From assembly GCA_958295765.1 (NCBI GenBank), contig CATQHB010000002.1, forward strand, positions 1,190,091 through 1,254,090: a DNA stretch of 64,000 bases, read 5' to 3'. Made by a program: the position numbers and the translations under genes. Under the pieces are notes generated by a model. The model had not been told where the DNA came from. It made no database searches and was given only the letters and a program-made list of their open reading frames with translations. This document shows positions 8,845 through 16,709 of this stretch, piece by piece. Within the stretch, counting starts at the first letter, position 1. Each line of letters starts with the position of its first letter. Source of the stretch: an uncultured Dehalococcoidia bacterium. Lineage in GTDB: Bacteria; Chloroflexota; Dehalococcoidia; Lucifugimonadales; UBA3495.

Positions 8845-9711
8845 TTACGGCGTTGACAGCGTTTTGAGCAGGACCTGGGTCGCCGCACGGGTATCCTCCC
8901 GGGCCAGGGCAAACTCCAGGGAGGCCCGCAGCAGCCCCAAAGGATTGCCGCCATCATAGCGGACGCCCAAGAACTCATAGGCGTAAATGTCCCGGCTTTC
9001 CAGTAGCAAGCTAATCCCGTCGGTCAACTGAATTTCTCCCCGGGCGCCCGGCGGGGTGCGCTCCAGGCAGTCGAAAATCTCCGGGGGCAGGAGGTAGCGG
9101 CCCACGATGGTCAAGTTGGAGGGAGCCTCATCCAGCGGCGGTTTCTCCACCAGCCGGCGGACCTGGTGCGTCCGTTCCTGAACCGGGGCGGCGTCCACCA
9201 CCCCGTAATTGGGTATTACCTCCCAGGGCATCCGTTCCACCGCCACCACGCCGGCGTCAAACTGCTCGGCGACCGCCAGCATCTGGGCGATTACCCCCGG
9301 CGTGTGGGCCACGATGTCGTCGGGCAGAATCACCACGAAAGGCTCGGCGCCCACCGCCTCCCGCGCGGTCAGCACGGCGTGGCCCAGACCCAGGGGTTGC
9401 TCCTGAATCACAAAGGATACCTGGGCCAGCGAGGCGGCGTGTTGTATTTTCTCCAGCAGGGCATTGTCCCCGGTTTCGGCCAGCCGTTCCTCCAGCTCCG
9501 GGCGGGGCTGAAAGTAGGCGGCGATCGACTCCTTGCCCCGGGCGGTAACGATAATGACTTCCTCGATACCGGCCTCGGCTGCCTCTTCCACCACGTACTG
9601 GAGCATCGGCCGGTCCAGGATGGGCAGCAGTTCCTTGGGCACCGACTTGGTAATGGGCAGGAACCGGGTGCCCAGCCCGGCGGCGGGAATAACCGCTTTT
9701 CTGATCCGCAT
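8845..9711 (-). CDS. galU: UTP-glucose-1-phosphate uridylyltransferase
   Basis: A 288-residue nucleotidyltransferase that makes UDP-glucose for surface glycans and glycolipids. The N-terminal signature 'AVIPAAGLGTRFLPITKSVPKE' is present (read in parts: AVIPAAGLGTRF, LPITKSVPKE), followed by 'VILPDDIV' for the metal-binding Asp, 'VEKP' and 'GEIQLTDGI'. The ATG at 9711 is chosen because AAAGGAG lies 7 nt upstream; the longer frame to 9744 lacks a site. First gene of a likely three-gene unit with two membrane proteins. Confidence 0.93.
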   Translation of the reverse strand: MRIRKAVIPAAGLGTRFLPITKSVPKELLPILDRPMLQYVVEEAAEAGIEEVIIVTARGKESIAAYFQPRPELEERLAETGDNALLEKIQHAASLAQVSFVIQEQPLGLGHAVLTAREAVGAEPFVVILPDDIVAHTPGVIAQMLAVAEQFDAGVVAVERMPWEVIPNYGVVDAAPVQERTHQVRRLVEKPPLDEAPSNLTIVGRYLLPPEIFDCLERTPPGARGEIQLTDGISLLLESRDIYAYEFLGVRYDGGNPLGLLRASLEFALAREDTRAATQVLLKTLSTP

Positions 9712-9808
9712 AGTTTGCTCCTTTCCGGTCAATTTTAACACCAAGCCCCCATTCCGTCATTCCGGGCAACCATTTATCCTGGGCGATTGCAAAGTTGATG
9801 CCAGGGGT

Positions 9809-9925
9809 AAAATCCGCCTATCCTGAGCAAAATCCGCCCGTCCTGAGCAAAATCCGCTCATGGTGAGCTTGTCGAACCAGGTTCCTCTACTTGTAAGCAT
9901 CCTTCGACCGGCTCAGGATGAGCGG
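9809..9925. repeat. 20-bp tandem units leading into a 'CTCATGGTGAGC' palindromic repeat
   Basis: Three direct 20-bp units (9809-9828, 9829-9848, 9849-9868; AAAATCCGCCTATCCTGAGC type) run into the left arm CCGCTCATGGTGAGCTTGTC (9854-9873). The matching right arm ends GGCTCAGGATGAGCGG at 9925. The element lies just upstream of the SRP RNA promoter. This palindrome family recurs through the window. Confidence 0.75.
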
Positions 9926-9987
9926 ATTTTGTTTATTTGCATTGACTTTACACTGGCCTTGCAACCTGGCGGCGCCGGTATTGGCAT

Positions 9988-10016
9988 TTGACAGGGTAGC
10001 GGTACTACCCTAACAT
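9988..10016 (+). promoter_or_regulatory. Strong sigma-70 promoter of the SRP RNA
   Basis: -35 TTGACA (9988-9993), a 17-bp spacer and -10 TAACAT (10011-10016). The predicted start is at about 10023, a few bases before the conserved 5' end of the SRP RNA. The spacer holds a palindrome, GGGTAGCGGTACTACCC. Confidence 0.75.
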
Positions 10017-10023
10017 TGAATAG

Positions 10024-10293
10024 GAGGCCGTGCTAGACGGGGAGCTAGCGGTGCCCTATACCCGCAATCCGCTACAGCGGGGTGGAATCCCTCCCTTAGG
10101 CTGGACTTTGTGGGCCAATATCCCGGGACGGCAGCGTTGAGGGCTGGGTCCCACGCGGCGCAAACCTGTGAACCCCGCCAGGTCCGGAAGGAAGCAACGG
10201 TAAGCAGGAACTTGCGGGTGCCGTGGGAAAGCCTGGCCGGAGCTGTGGCCCGGGACAAGCTCAACGAGTTCTTGTCGAAGGGGGGTGCGCGGT
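10024..10293 (+). ncRNA. ffs: Signal recognition particle RNA, long (Alu-domain) bacterial form
   Basis: The S-domain hallmark is unmistakable: AACCCCGCCAGGTCCGGAAG followed by GAAGCAACGGTAAGCAGG at about 10172-10210, containing the GGAA tetraloop and the asymmetric loop that binds Ffh. The 5' part (gtgctagacggggagctagcggtgccc) matches the Alu domain of the Bacillus-type ~270-nt SRP RNA, and the 3' end ..gtcgaaggggggtgcgcgg closes it. Flanking arms (gtcccacgcggc / gccgtggga) form the long central helix. The RNA pairs with Ffh to target membrane proteins. Ends are accurate to about 5 nt. Confidence 0.92.
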
Positions 10294-10345
10294 CTCTAAC
10301 TACTAACTATCTGGGTAGGCGCAAAGCCGCCCGCGTTGACCTTTC

Positions 10346-10362
10346 CGCTCAGGATGAGCGGA
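10346..10362. repeat. Short perfect palindrome after the SRP RNA
   Basis: CCGCTCAGGATGAGCGG is a 7-bp stem with a 3-nt loop. It is a half-copy of the 'CTCATGGTGAGC' repeat family, sits between the SRP RNA and rsmA, and could act as a weak hairpin. Confidence 0.55.
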
Positions 10363-10384
10363 TTTAGCGCAAACTCGGTCTAAC

Positions 10385-11290
10385 TTGAGAACTGTTGACA
10401 TCGTGAAGGCTCCTTTGATTGCATCCTCCCCGCCGGCGACCAAGCCCCGCAAATCCCTTGGGCAGCATTTTCTGGTAGATGACCGCATCCTTGACCGCAT
10501 TTTGGCGGCGGCGGACTTGACTGCCGAGGACGTGGCGCTGGAGATTGGGCCGGGCCGGGGCGCGTTGACCCGGCGGCTGCTGTCCCAGGCGGCCCAAGTG
10601 GTGGCGGTTGAACTGGACGACAACCTGGCCGCTGCCCTACCGGGACGGTTGGGCAACCCGCCAAACTTGACGGTAGTGGCCGCCGATGCCCGGACGGTGG
10701 ACATCGGCTCTCTGGTTGGCAACGGGGCGAACCCGGAAAGGGGCGACCGGCCGGCGTACAAGGTGGTGGCTAACCTGCCTTACTATGCGGCCAACCCGAT
10801 TATCCGGCGCTTTCTCGAATCGGAGTGGCGCCCCCGGCTGATGGTTTTGATGTTGCAAAGGGAGGTGGCCGATAGTATGACCGCCGTCCCCGGCAAAATG
10901 TCGCTGCTTTCCGTAGCGACCCAATACTATGCCACGCCCCGGCCGGTCTGCATCGTACCGCCCGGCGCCTTCCGCCCGGCGCCAAAAGTTACTTCGGCGG
11001 TAGTGCGGCTGGACTTGCGGGAGCGGCCGGCGGTGGCAGTGTCGGATACGGAGGCGTTCTTTGACCTGGTGCGGGCCGGCTTTTCCGCTCCCCGCAAGCA
11101 GTTGCGCAACTCCCTGAGCCACGGCCTGGGGTTGCCTGGAGGGACGGTTGGCGAGTTGCTGGATTCCGGGGGAGTGGACGGACGGCGGCGGGCGGAAACC
11201 CTTGCCATTGAGGAATGGGCGGCAGTCTATACCGCTTGGGAGGCTTGGCGCCGGGAACTCACCCCGGAGCATAGCGGAGAGCTGGTTTGA
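10385..11290 (+). CDS. rsmA: 16S rRNA (adenine1518/1519-N6)-dimethyltransferase
   Basis: About 301 residues. RsmA/KsgA dimethylates two adjacent adenines in helix 45 of 16S rRNA late in 30S assembly. Landmarks are 'KSLGQHFLVD' (start of the conserved domain), SAM loop 'EIGPGRGALTRRLL', the catalytic 'VVANLPYYAANPIIRRFL' (NLPY motif) and 'PGAFRPAPKVTSAVVRL'. The start is uncertain: TTG at 10385 or GTG at 10403, neither with a strong site. The stop overlaps the TTG start of ispE by 4 nt (TTGA), indicating coupling. The rsmA-ispE pairing is common in bacteria. Confidence 0.95.
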   Translation: MRTVDIVKAPLIASSPPATKPRKSLGQHFLVDDRILDRILAAADLTAEDVALEIGPGRGALTRRLLSQAAQVVAVELDDNLAAALPGRLGNPPNLTVVAADARTVDIGSLVGNGANPERGDRPAYKVVANLPYYAANPIIRRFLESEWRPRLMVLMLQREVADSMTAVPGKMSLLSVATQYYATPRPVCIVPPGAFRPAPKVTSAVVRLDLRERPAVAVSDTEAFFDLVRAGFSAPRKQLRNSLSHGLGLPGGTVGELLDSGGVDGRRRAETLAIEEWAAVYTAWEAWRRELTPEHSGELV

Positions 11291-12141
11291 GAGTTTCGGC
11301 CTTTGCCAAGCTGAACCTCACCCTGGAGGTTTTGGGCCGCCGGGAGGACGGCTACCATGAGGTTCGGACGGTCATCCAAGCCATTGACCTGGCCGATGAA
11401 CTGGAAATCAGCGCCGGCCCGACGCTCCGGGTGGAGTGCAATGACCCTTCCCTGAACGGCAAAGGCAATTTAGTGTGGCAAGCGGCCCAGGCTTTAGCTC
11501 AACATTGCGGCCGGCCTCCCCGAGCGCACATTCACATTAAGAAGGGTATTCCGGTAGGTATGGGCCTGGGCGGGGGCAGCAGCGACGCGGCGGCGGCTCT
11601 GCTGGGCCTGAACCGCCTTTGGGGGTTGGGCCTGCCCTTGTCCGAACTGTCCCGGCTTGCGGCGACTCTCGGGTCGGACGTGCCTTATTTCCTGCGGGGA
11701 GGCGCTGCCCTGGCCCAGGGACGGGGTGAGTTGGTTGAACCCTTGCCGTCCCTGCCCGACACGGCGGTTACCCTGATCTGCCCCCGGACTACGCTGGAAG
11801 GCAAGACGGCCCGGCTCTACGCCGAGCTAACCCCGGCCCACTACGGCGACGGAGGGGCAACCCGCCGGCTGGTGGAAAATCTGACGGCCGGCCGGGACGT
11901 AGCGGATTCGCTGCACAATGTATTTGAGGCAGTCGCCTTCAGGATGTTTCCCATGCTGGAGGATTTGTACGGTCTGGTGGAACGGGTTACCGGCCGGCGG
12001 CCCCATCTTTCCGGCGCCGGCCCGGCCCTGTTTTGCCTGCCCTCCGGCGAAGAGGAATACTTCCGGTTGGCAAGGGCCTTGCAACCTTGCCAAGCCGAGG
12101 CGTATTTTGTACGCACTTTGTCCCGGCCGCAGCAAGATTAG
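11287..12141 (+). CDS. ispE: 4-diphosphocytidyl-2-C-methyl-D-erythritol kinase
   Basis: A 284-residue GHMP kinase catalysing the ATP-dependent step of the non-mevalonate (MEP) isoprenoid pathway. Landmarks are 'AKLNLTLEVLGRREDGYHEV' at the N-terminus, the glycine-rich ATP loop 'PVGMGLGGGSSDAAAAL', 'LGSDVPYFLRGG' with the catalytic Asp, and the C-terminal 'HLSGAGPALFCL'. The TTG start overlaps the rsmA stop. Its presence means isoprenoids come from the MEP route. Confidence 0.95.
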   Translation: MRVSAFAKLNLTLEVLGRREDGYHEVRTVIQAIDLADELEISAGPTLRVECNDPSLNGKGNLVWQAAQALAQHCGRPPRAHIHIKKGIPVGMGLGGGSSDAAAALLGLNRLWGLGLPLSELSRLAATLGSDVPYFLRGGAALAQGRGELVEPLPSLPDTAVTLICPRTTLEGKTARLYAELTPAHYGDGGATRRLVENLTAGRDVADSLHNVFEAVAFRMFPMLEDLYGLVERVTGRRPHLSGAGPALFCLPSGEEEYFRLARALQPCQAEAYFVRTLSRPQQD

Positions 12142-12167
12142 TGAAAACTGCTATACTACCGTCATTC

Positions 12168-12285
12168 TTGGTTACCGTCGTTCCGGCGCAAGCGGGAATC
12201 CGGTGGGCATCCCGCTCATCCTGAGCCGGTCGAAGGCTGGGAATGGTTCGGCAAGTCCACCATTGAGCGGGGCAACCGAGGCATA
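12168..12285. repeat. Degenerate mixture of two palindromic repeat families
   Basis: cgtcgttccggcgcaagcgg (12179-12198) is a decayed left arm of the composite element. It runs straight into cccgctcatcctgagccggtcgaag and, after a spacer, a matching arm near 12270 of the other family. This suggests one repeat landed inside another. The 195-bp gap before lgt contains nothing else recognisable. Confidence 0.5.
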
Positions 12286-12336
12286 GTAAACATAACTGCA
12301 ATCTTACAATCTTAACCCCTGGGTGAGAGCAAACCG

Positions 12337-13221
12337 ATGAGCATACTCGGCGCTATCAGTATCCCCTTCAATCCCTACATCGTGGATTTTGGCCCCTTTC
12401 TCCTGTCCTGGCACGGCTTCCTTACCTTTGTCTCCGTAGCTACGGCGGTAATCCTGACCGTCCGTTGGGGGCGCCGGGAGGGTATGGACGGCGACGCCAT
12501 CCTGTCGGTGTCGGTATGGTGCATCATCGGCGGCATCATCGGCGCCCGGCTGCTGCACGTCATCGACTTTTGGGCGGTATATGCCGCCGACCCGCTGCGG
12601 ATACTGATGGTCTGGACTGGCGGCATCGCAATCTACGGCGCAATTCTGGGCGGTTTTGTCGGCGGCGCCTGCTATATCCTGATGCGCAACTCCAACTGGT
12701 TCCTGACCCTGTGGGGCCGGTACTTCCGCTTTGCCGGGGAGCCGGATCTGGCCCCGCTGCCCCAGATTGGCCGCCTGGCTGACGTAGCGGCGCCGGCTCT
12801 GCTGATTGCCATGGCTATCGGGCGCATCGGCGACGTTATCAACGGGGAACATTGGGCCAAGTTCACCGACCTGCCCTGGGGGGTGGTCTATACTCACGAG
12901 CTCAGCCCCGGCGCGTTGCGGGCCGCCAGCCACCCGGCGGTGGCCTATGAGTTGTTGTTTGACCTGGTAATCTTGGCGGTTATCTGGCCGCTGCGGAACC
13001 GCCTGCGCCCCCATGGGATGCTGTTTGTTCTCTACGGCGCCCTCTACTCCATTGGCCGCTTTTTCCTGAGCTTCCTGCGTGTCGAGCAGAACACCTACTT
13101 CGGCGGGGCGTTGAACGAGGCGCAAATCGTGGCCCTGATTATCATTGCAATTGCCATACCCCTGCTGGTATATAAAGCCCAGTTGGTGAACCGGGGCCGC
13201 CGGGAAGGGAGCCAGGCGTAG
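12337..13221 (+). CDS. lgt: Phosphatidylglycerol-prolipoprotein diacylglyceryl transferase
   Basis: A 294-residue polytopic inner-membrane enzyme that attaches diacylglycerol to the lipobox Cys of prolipoproteins. About seven membrane helices are predicted. Family motifs are 'GGIAIYGAILGGFVGG' (around 90-105), the Lgt signature 'AMAIGRIGDVINGEHWAK' with its essential Arg, 'HPAVAYELLFDL' and 'LYSIGRFFLSFLR'. The loop after helix 4 is somewhat longer than usual ('FAGEPDLAPLPQIGRLADV'). Monocistronic between repeats. It implies the cell makes lipoproteins. Confidence 0.94.
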   Translation: MSILGAISIPFNPYIVDFGPFLLSWHGFLTFVSVATAVILTVRWGRREGMDGDAILSVSVWCIIGGIIGARLLHVIDFWAVYAADPLRILMVWTGGIAIYGAILGGFVGGACYILMRNSNWFLTLWGRYFRFAGEPDLAPLPQIGRLADVAAPALLIAMAIGRIGDVINGEHWAKFTDLPWGVVYTHELSPGALRAASHPAVAYELLFDLVILAVIWPLRNRLRPHGMLFVLYGALYSIGRFFLSFLRVEQNTYFGGALNEAQIVALIIIAIAIPLLVYKAQLVNRGRREGSQA

Positions 13222-13228
13222 AATTCAA

Positions 13229-13290
13229 GTACCTCTGTCGCTGCCGTCTATGGAGTGAAATTAACTACAGAGGTACGGAGACGCAGCGAG
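13229..13290. repeat. Inverted repeat GTACCTCTGT...ACAGAGGTAC
   Basis: Perfect 10-bp arms at 13229-13238 and 13267-13276 flank a 28-nt loop and are followed by cggagacgcagcgag. The text (acagaggtacggagacgcag) resembles intergenic repeat debris also seen near 24838 and 28742. It may act as an attenuating hairpin between lgt and the next gene. Confidence 0.55.
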
Positions 13291-13298
13291 ATTTGGCG

Positions 13299-13760
13299 AT
13301 GAACCAGTCAAGACGCTACGTTGAATATGATGAAGTGAGAGAGGGCATTATCCGGTTGGGCCAGCGGATTCTAAACTCGGCTGACGGCTGGAGTCCCGAC
13401 CTGATTGTTGGCGTGTCCCGGGGCGGGCTGGTGCCGGCGACCCACTTGAGTTATCTGCTGGAACGCCCGTTGCTTTTCATCAGCGACGGTGTATTGCTGG
13501 GCAGCGTCGGCAGCCATCGCCGCCTGCTGGTGGTGGACGAAATCAACGATAGCGGGGACTCCCTCCGGCGCATCCGGGAGGATACTTTCGGCGGTCCACT
13601 CTACCGCGAACTGGATGTGCGGTATGCCGCGCTTTACACCCGCGCCACCAGCAACTTCCTGGCAGATTACTTTCTCGACTACCCGCCCTATTTCATTGCC
13701 GACGCAAGCTATCAGCATTTCCCCTGGGAAAAGCCGGGGAATGGGCGCGGCGCTGCCTGA
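13299..13760 (+). CDS. Purine-type phosphoribosyltransferase
   Basis: A 153-residue PRTase fold protein. The N-terminal 'DLIVGVSRGGLVPATHLSYLL' is the xanthine-guanine (Gpt/XPRT) type start of the core, and the PRPP loop 'LLVVDEINDSGDSL' carries the paired acidic residues. The C-terminal 'YFLDYPPYFIADASYQHFPWE' matches the Trp-containing base-binding hood of Gpt-like enzymes ('WIVFPWE'-like). A nucleobase salvage role is likely but the base is not settled. The ATG at 13299 is preferred to an in-frame TTG six bases earlier. Confidence 0.8.
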   Translation: MNQSRRYVEYDEVREGIIRLGQRILNSADGWSPDLIVGVSRGGLVPATHLSYLLERPLLFISDGVLLGSVGSHRRLLVVDEINDSGDSLRRIREDTFGGPLYRELDVRYAALYTRATSNFLADYFLDYPPYFIADASYQHFPWEKPGNGRGAA

Positions 13761-13793
13761 AGCCTGACCGCCGTTGGGCGTGCCGGGGTTTGG

Positions 13794-14270
13794 CTAACGG
13801 GCTTCGTTGCCGTTATTGCGGGAAGGTGGCGGCGTTTGGGGTGGACGGCCATTTGCCAGGTCGTCTTTTACCGCCTCATACCAGGCTTGCCATTCTTGGC
13901 GCTCTTCTTTTCGGCCCTCGGCCCTCCCCTCAGCTCTCCCTTCAGCCCTCCCCTCAGTAGCAGCCTTGGCCGAAGCTTTAGCGGCGGCCTTTTCTACTTC
14001 GTACCGATTTCTCCGCAAAGTCAGGATCATTATAAATACCTCCGAAGTCAGGTAGCTGCCCAATATCATCCAGTAGGACACGCCGCTGGCGTTGCCGCCG
14101 ATAGCGCGCCACAGGGTAAGCTCGATAGTTTGGTCCGGCTGGGTAACCCTTTCAATCAGGATTGCAACCAGGGCTATGGCGATGAATACCAGCCAGGATG
14201 CCAGGAGCAGGTTCCGGGGTACTATGGGCACCCAGGCCCAGGGATTTTCCCGATTACTACTTTCTTCCAT
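13794..14270 (-). CDS. Two-helix membrane protein with Ala/Glu/Arg coiled-coil tail
   Basis: 158 residues. The N-terminus is short and polar, and two membrane helices follow (about 18-40 and 65-85). The cytoplasmic tail, rich in Ala, Glu, Arg and Lys, is a likely coiled coil with the repeated unit 'EGRAEGRAEGR' and then 'KEERQEWQAWYEAVKDDLAN'. Not recognised as a named family. The ATG at 14270 is chosen because GAGGTGA lies 9 nt upstream. It starts 10 bp after the recJ stop, so it is probably co-transcribed with recJ, although nothing in the sequence ties it to DNA repair. Confidence 0.6.
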   Translation of the reverse strand: MEESSNRENPWAWVPIVPRNLLLASWLVFIAIALVAILIERVTQPDQTIELTLWRAIGGNASGVSYWMILGSYLTSEVFIMILTLRRNRYEVEKAAAKASAKAATEGRAEGRAEGRAEGRKEERQEWQAWYEAVKDDLANGRPPQTPPPSRNNGNEAR

Positions 14271-14280
14271 TCTTACTTTA

Positions 14281-16047
14281 TCACCTCTTTGTGCGATTGT
14301 CATTGCAGCGGCCGGCGTTGGCCGGCCGGAAATCCAGCAGCAACAGGCTGGTTCGCTCCCGGCCTTGCCAGCGGTCAACGTTGACGGTATAAACCAGGTC
14401 TATGCTGTCTGCGGTTCCGTCCCAATCCGCGGCCCGGTTGAAGGCCAGCACCGGGTAGCGGCAGCGGCCCTGTTGAACCTGCAATTTCAAGTGCTGACCC
14501 AGGCGGCCCATACGCCGCGCCGCAATAACCTGTAGCCCCCTGGTCAGGAAAACCGGTTGCGGATTATCCGGGCCAAAGGGTTCCAGTTCAGCCAGCCGGC
14601 GGAGAAAATCGGCCGTCAGGTCAGCTAAGGAGATTTCCGCGTCAATGGACAAGGTTGGCCGCAGGTCGGCCTCGTCCAGCCGCTCCCCGGCGATAGCGGT
14701 CAGGCGTTGTTCCAGTGGCGGCAAGTTCCGCCGGGCGATGGTGAACCCGGCGGCCTGAGCGTGTCCGCCATAGTGTTCCAACAGGTCTTGGCAGGCGTCA
14801 AAAGCCTCTTTCAAGTGAAACTCCGGGATGCTCCGCCCACTAGCCATTAAATAGTCTCCGGCCAGCGGCGCCAGGGCTATCGCCGGGCGGTGGAAGGACT
14901 CGGCCAGCCGTCCGGCGACCAGGCCGGCCACGCCGGGCGTTAGCTGCGGGTCGGTTACCAGGATAATCGGCGGCAAGTTTTCCCGGCTTTCCACTCGGGC
15001 CTGGACTGCGGCGTAAACCTGTCGGGTCAGTTCCTGACGCTCCCGGTTCAACCCTTCCAGTCGCTGGGCCAGGTTATCGGCCTCCTCGGGGCAGTGGGTA
15101 GTCAATAGTTGCAAACTGTCCCGCGCATGGCCCATCCGGCCGGCCGAATTGAGGCGCGGCGCAATCTGAAAGGAGACGGTTTCGGTGTTAATCGGGGCGG
15201 CCTGGATGCCGGATAGCCGGTACAAGGCGCGCAGCCCGGGGCGCCGGGTTCGGGCCAGTTCCCTTAATCCCTCCCGAACCAGGTAGCGGTTTTCGTCTTG
15301 CAGGGGAACCAGGTCTGCTATCGTGCCCAGGGCCGCCAGTTCCAGCAGGCGGCGCGGCCAGGGCTGCCCGTATCGCTGGTAAAGTCCCTGCATCAGCTTG
15401 AAGGCCAGTCCCGCCCCGCATAGCTGGGGGAAGGGATACTCATTGCCCGGCATCCTGGGGTTGATGATTGCCACAGCTTGGGGCGGGTCGGCCGGGGGGA
15501 TGTGGTGGTCGGTGATAATCACGTCGATGCCCCGTTGGCGGGCCAGGGCGGTCTCCGCTTTTGAGGACACTCCGCAATCCACGGTGATTATCAGGTTCAC
15601 TCCCCGGCTTGCCAGGTAATTTACCGCCTCGGCGGACAAGCCGTGTCCTTCCGCTACCCGGTGGGGCAGGTAGGGAATAGTTTCTACGCCGAAATCGGCC
15701 AGACCCTCCATAAGAATCGCCGTGCCGGTTACTCCGTCCACGTCAAAATCCCCGACGATGCCTACCATTTCACTTTCACTGCCTTCACCGCCCGGAACGC
15801 CGGCCCCGGTTCCCTTGATGGAGCGGTGGAGCCGTTGCAGGGCCGGTTCCATACCGCTCAAGCGGAGGGGGCAGTAGGGCAGGCGGTGCGGCGGCTCGGT
15901 GAAGAACCGCAGCTTTTCCGCGCTGTCGATTCCCCGGGCCAGTAGCACCCGGACTAATGCCGGGGGCAAGTCGGCGGGGAAGTCTCCGGTTAGCGATACG
16001 CTGTCCTGGGCCGGGGGCAGTTGCCAATAGCGGCGGGGTTCAGTCAT
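14281..16047 (-). CDS. recJ: Single-stranded-DNA-specific 5'-3' exonuclease RecJ
   Basis: 588 residues, normal for RecJ, which degrades 5' ssDNA ends in recombination and mismatch repair. The DHH domain shows motif I 'VGIVGDFDVDGVTGTAIL', motif II 'ITVDCGVSS', motif III 'VIITDHHIPP' (DHH) and motif IV 'CGAGLAFKLMQ'. 'NSAGRMGHARDSLQLL' is a RecJ signature. The DHHA1 domain follows with 'GGHAQAAGFTI', then the OB-fold region. The ATG at 16047 has AGAGGA 10 nt upstream. It is followed after 10 bp by a coiled-coil membrane gene. Confidence 0.95.
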   Translation of the reverse strand: MTEPRRYWQLPPAQDSVSLTGDFPADLPPALVRVLLARGIDSAEKLRFFTEPPHRLPYCPLRLSGMEPALQRLHRSIKGTGAGVPGGEGSESEMVGIVGDFDVDGVTGTAILMEGLADFGVETIPYLPHRVAEGHGLSAEAVNYLASRGVNLIITVDCGVSSKAETALARQRGIDVIITDHHIPPADPPQAVAIINPRMPGNEYPFPQLCGAGLAFKLMQGLYQRYGQPWPRRLLELAALGTIADLVPLQDENRYLVREGLRELARTRRPGLRALYRLSGIQAAPINTETVSFQIAPRLNSAGRMGHARDSLQLLTTHCPEEADNLAQRLEGLNRERQELTRQVYAAVQARVESRENLPPIILVTDPQLTPGVAGLVAGRLAESFHRPAIALAPLAGDYLMASGRSIPEFHLKEAFDACQDLLEHYGGHAQAAGFTIARRNLPPLEQRLTAIAGERLDEADLRPTLSIDAEISLADLTADFLRRLAELEPFGPDNPQPVFLTRGLQVIAARRMGRLGQHLKLQVQQGRCRYPVLAFNRAADWDGTADSIDLVYTVNVDRWQGRERTSLLLLDFRPANAGRCNDNRTKR

Positions 16048-16182
16048 AACGGGTTAATCCTCTGCCGGCGTCTCGGTATCCCGGTGTTTACATAAACCGG
16101 GAAAGGTAGAGGCGCAGCAATGCGGGGAGTTTCTGATGGAGAATCTTAACCCGTAGCGACGGAGCGGGGACAGGGGCAAGTG

Positions 16183-16695
16183 TCAGTAGTTATTCGGGGG
16201 GCCGCCGCGCCCTTGCTGGCGGCGCTCTTGCCGCCGCAGGTTGGCGGCGATTATCCGGTCAACGAAGTTGCTGATGAGGATGTAGCGGAAATCGTAGCCC
16301 CAAGCGGTATCCCAAGCCGCCCAGAGAGTATAGAGGAACAGCAGGAAGGCAGAGACCGACACCACCAACTCTACTTGTGACGGCAACCCCCCGGCCAGAA
16401 AGAGGGCGACAAAGACCAGAGCTACCAGCAGCATCTGGGCCAGGGCGGCCTGCATCCCCTGAAAGGCGCCCCACACCAGTTGGCGGCGCCGGAAGTAGCG
16501 GGAAATGAAGTAGGCCACGATGGGGCAGGGAACCATTGCCATGAAAAGGTCGCCGCTTGCCAGGAGGAACAGGAAAATCAGGGGCAACCCCACCACCAGG
16601 GGCGCGGCGTGGGCGATGGCGCTGCCGATGCGCTCCCCTTTGCTGAAAGAGGGGCGTTCTTCTTCCAGCTCATCCGGGCGTGGCCGCCGAAACAA
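16183..16695 (-). CDS. DUF4870-like small membrane protein
   Basis: 170 residues with an acidic, polar N-terminus (about 28 residues), then membrane helices at about 28-50, 53-62, 84-106 and 110-128, and a basic Gln/Arg-rich C-terminal tail. The arrangement 'ERIGSAIAHAAPLV...YFISRYFRRRQLVWGAFQGMQ' (read in parts) resembles DUF4870, whose role is unknown. It appears to start at a TTG. It begins 14 bp after the fabF stop and is probably co-transcribed with it. Function unknown. Confidence 0.55.
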   Translation of the reverse strand: MFRRPRPDELEEERPSFSKGERIGSAIAHAAPLVVGLPLIFLFLLASGDLFMAMVPCPIVAYFISRYFRRRQLVWGAFQGMQAALAQMLLVALVFVALFLAGGLPSQVELVVSVSAFLLFLYTLWAAWDTAWGYDFRYILISNFVDRIIAANLRRQERRQQGRGGPPNNY

Positions 16696-16709
16696 GGGGG
16701 GCCGCCCGG

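Noticed and set aside
10110-10367. 85-codon frame over the SRP RNA
   Set aside because: The sequence is explained by conserved SRP RNA structure; the peptide has no family features.
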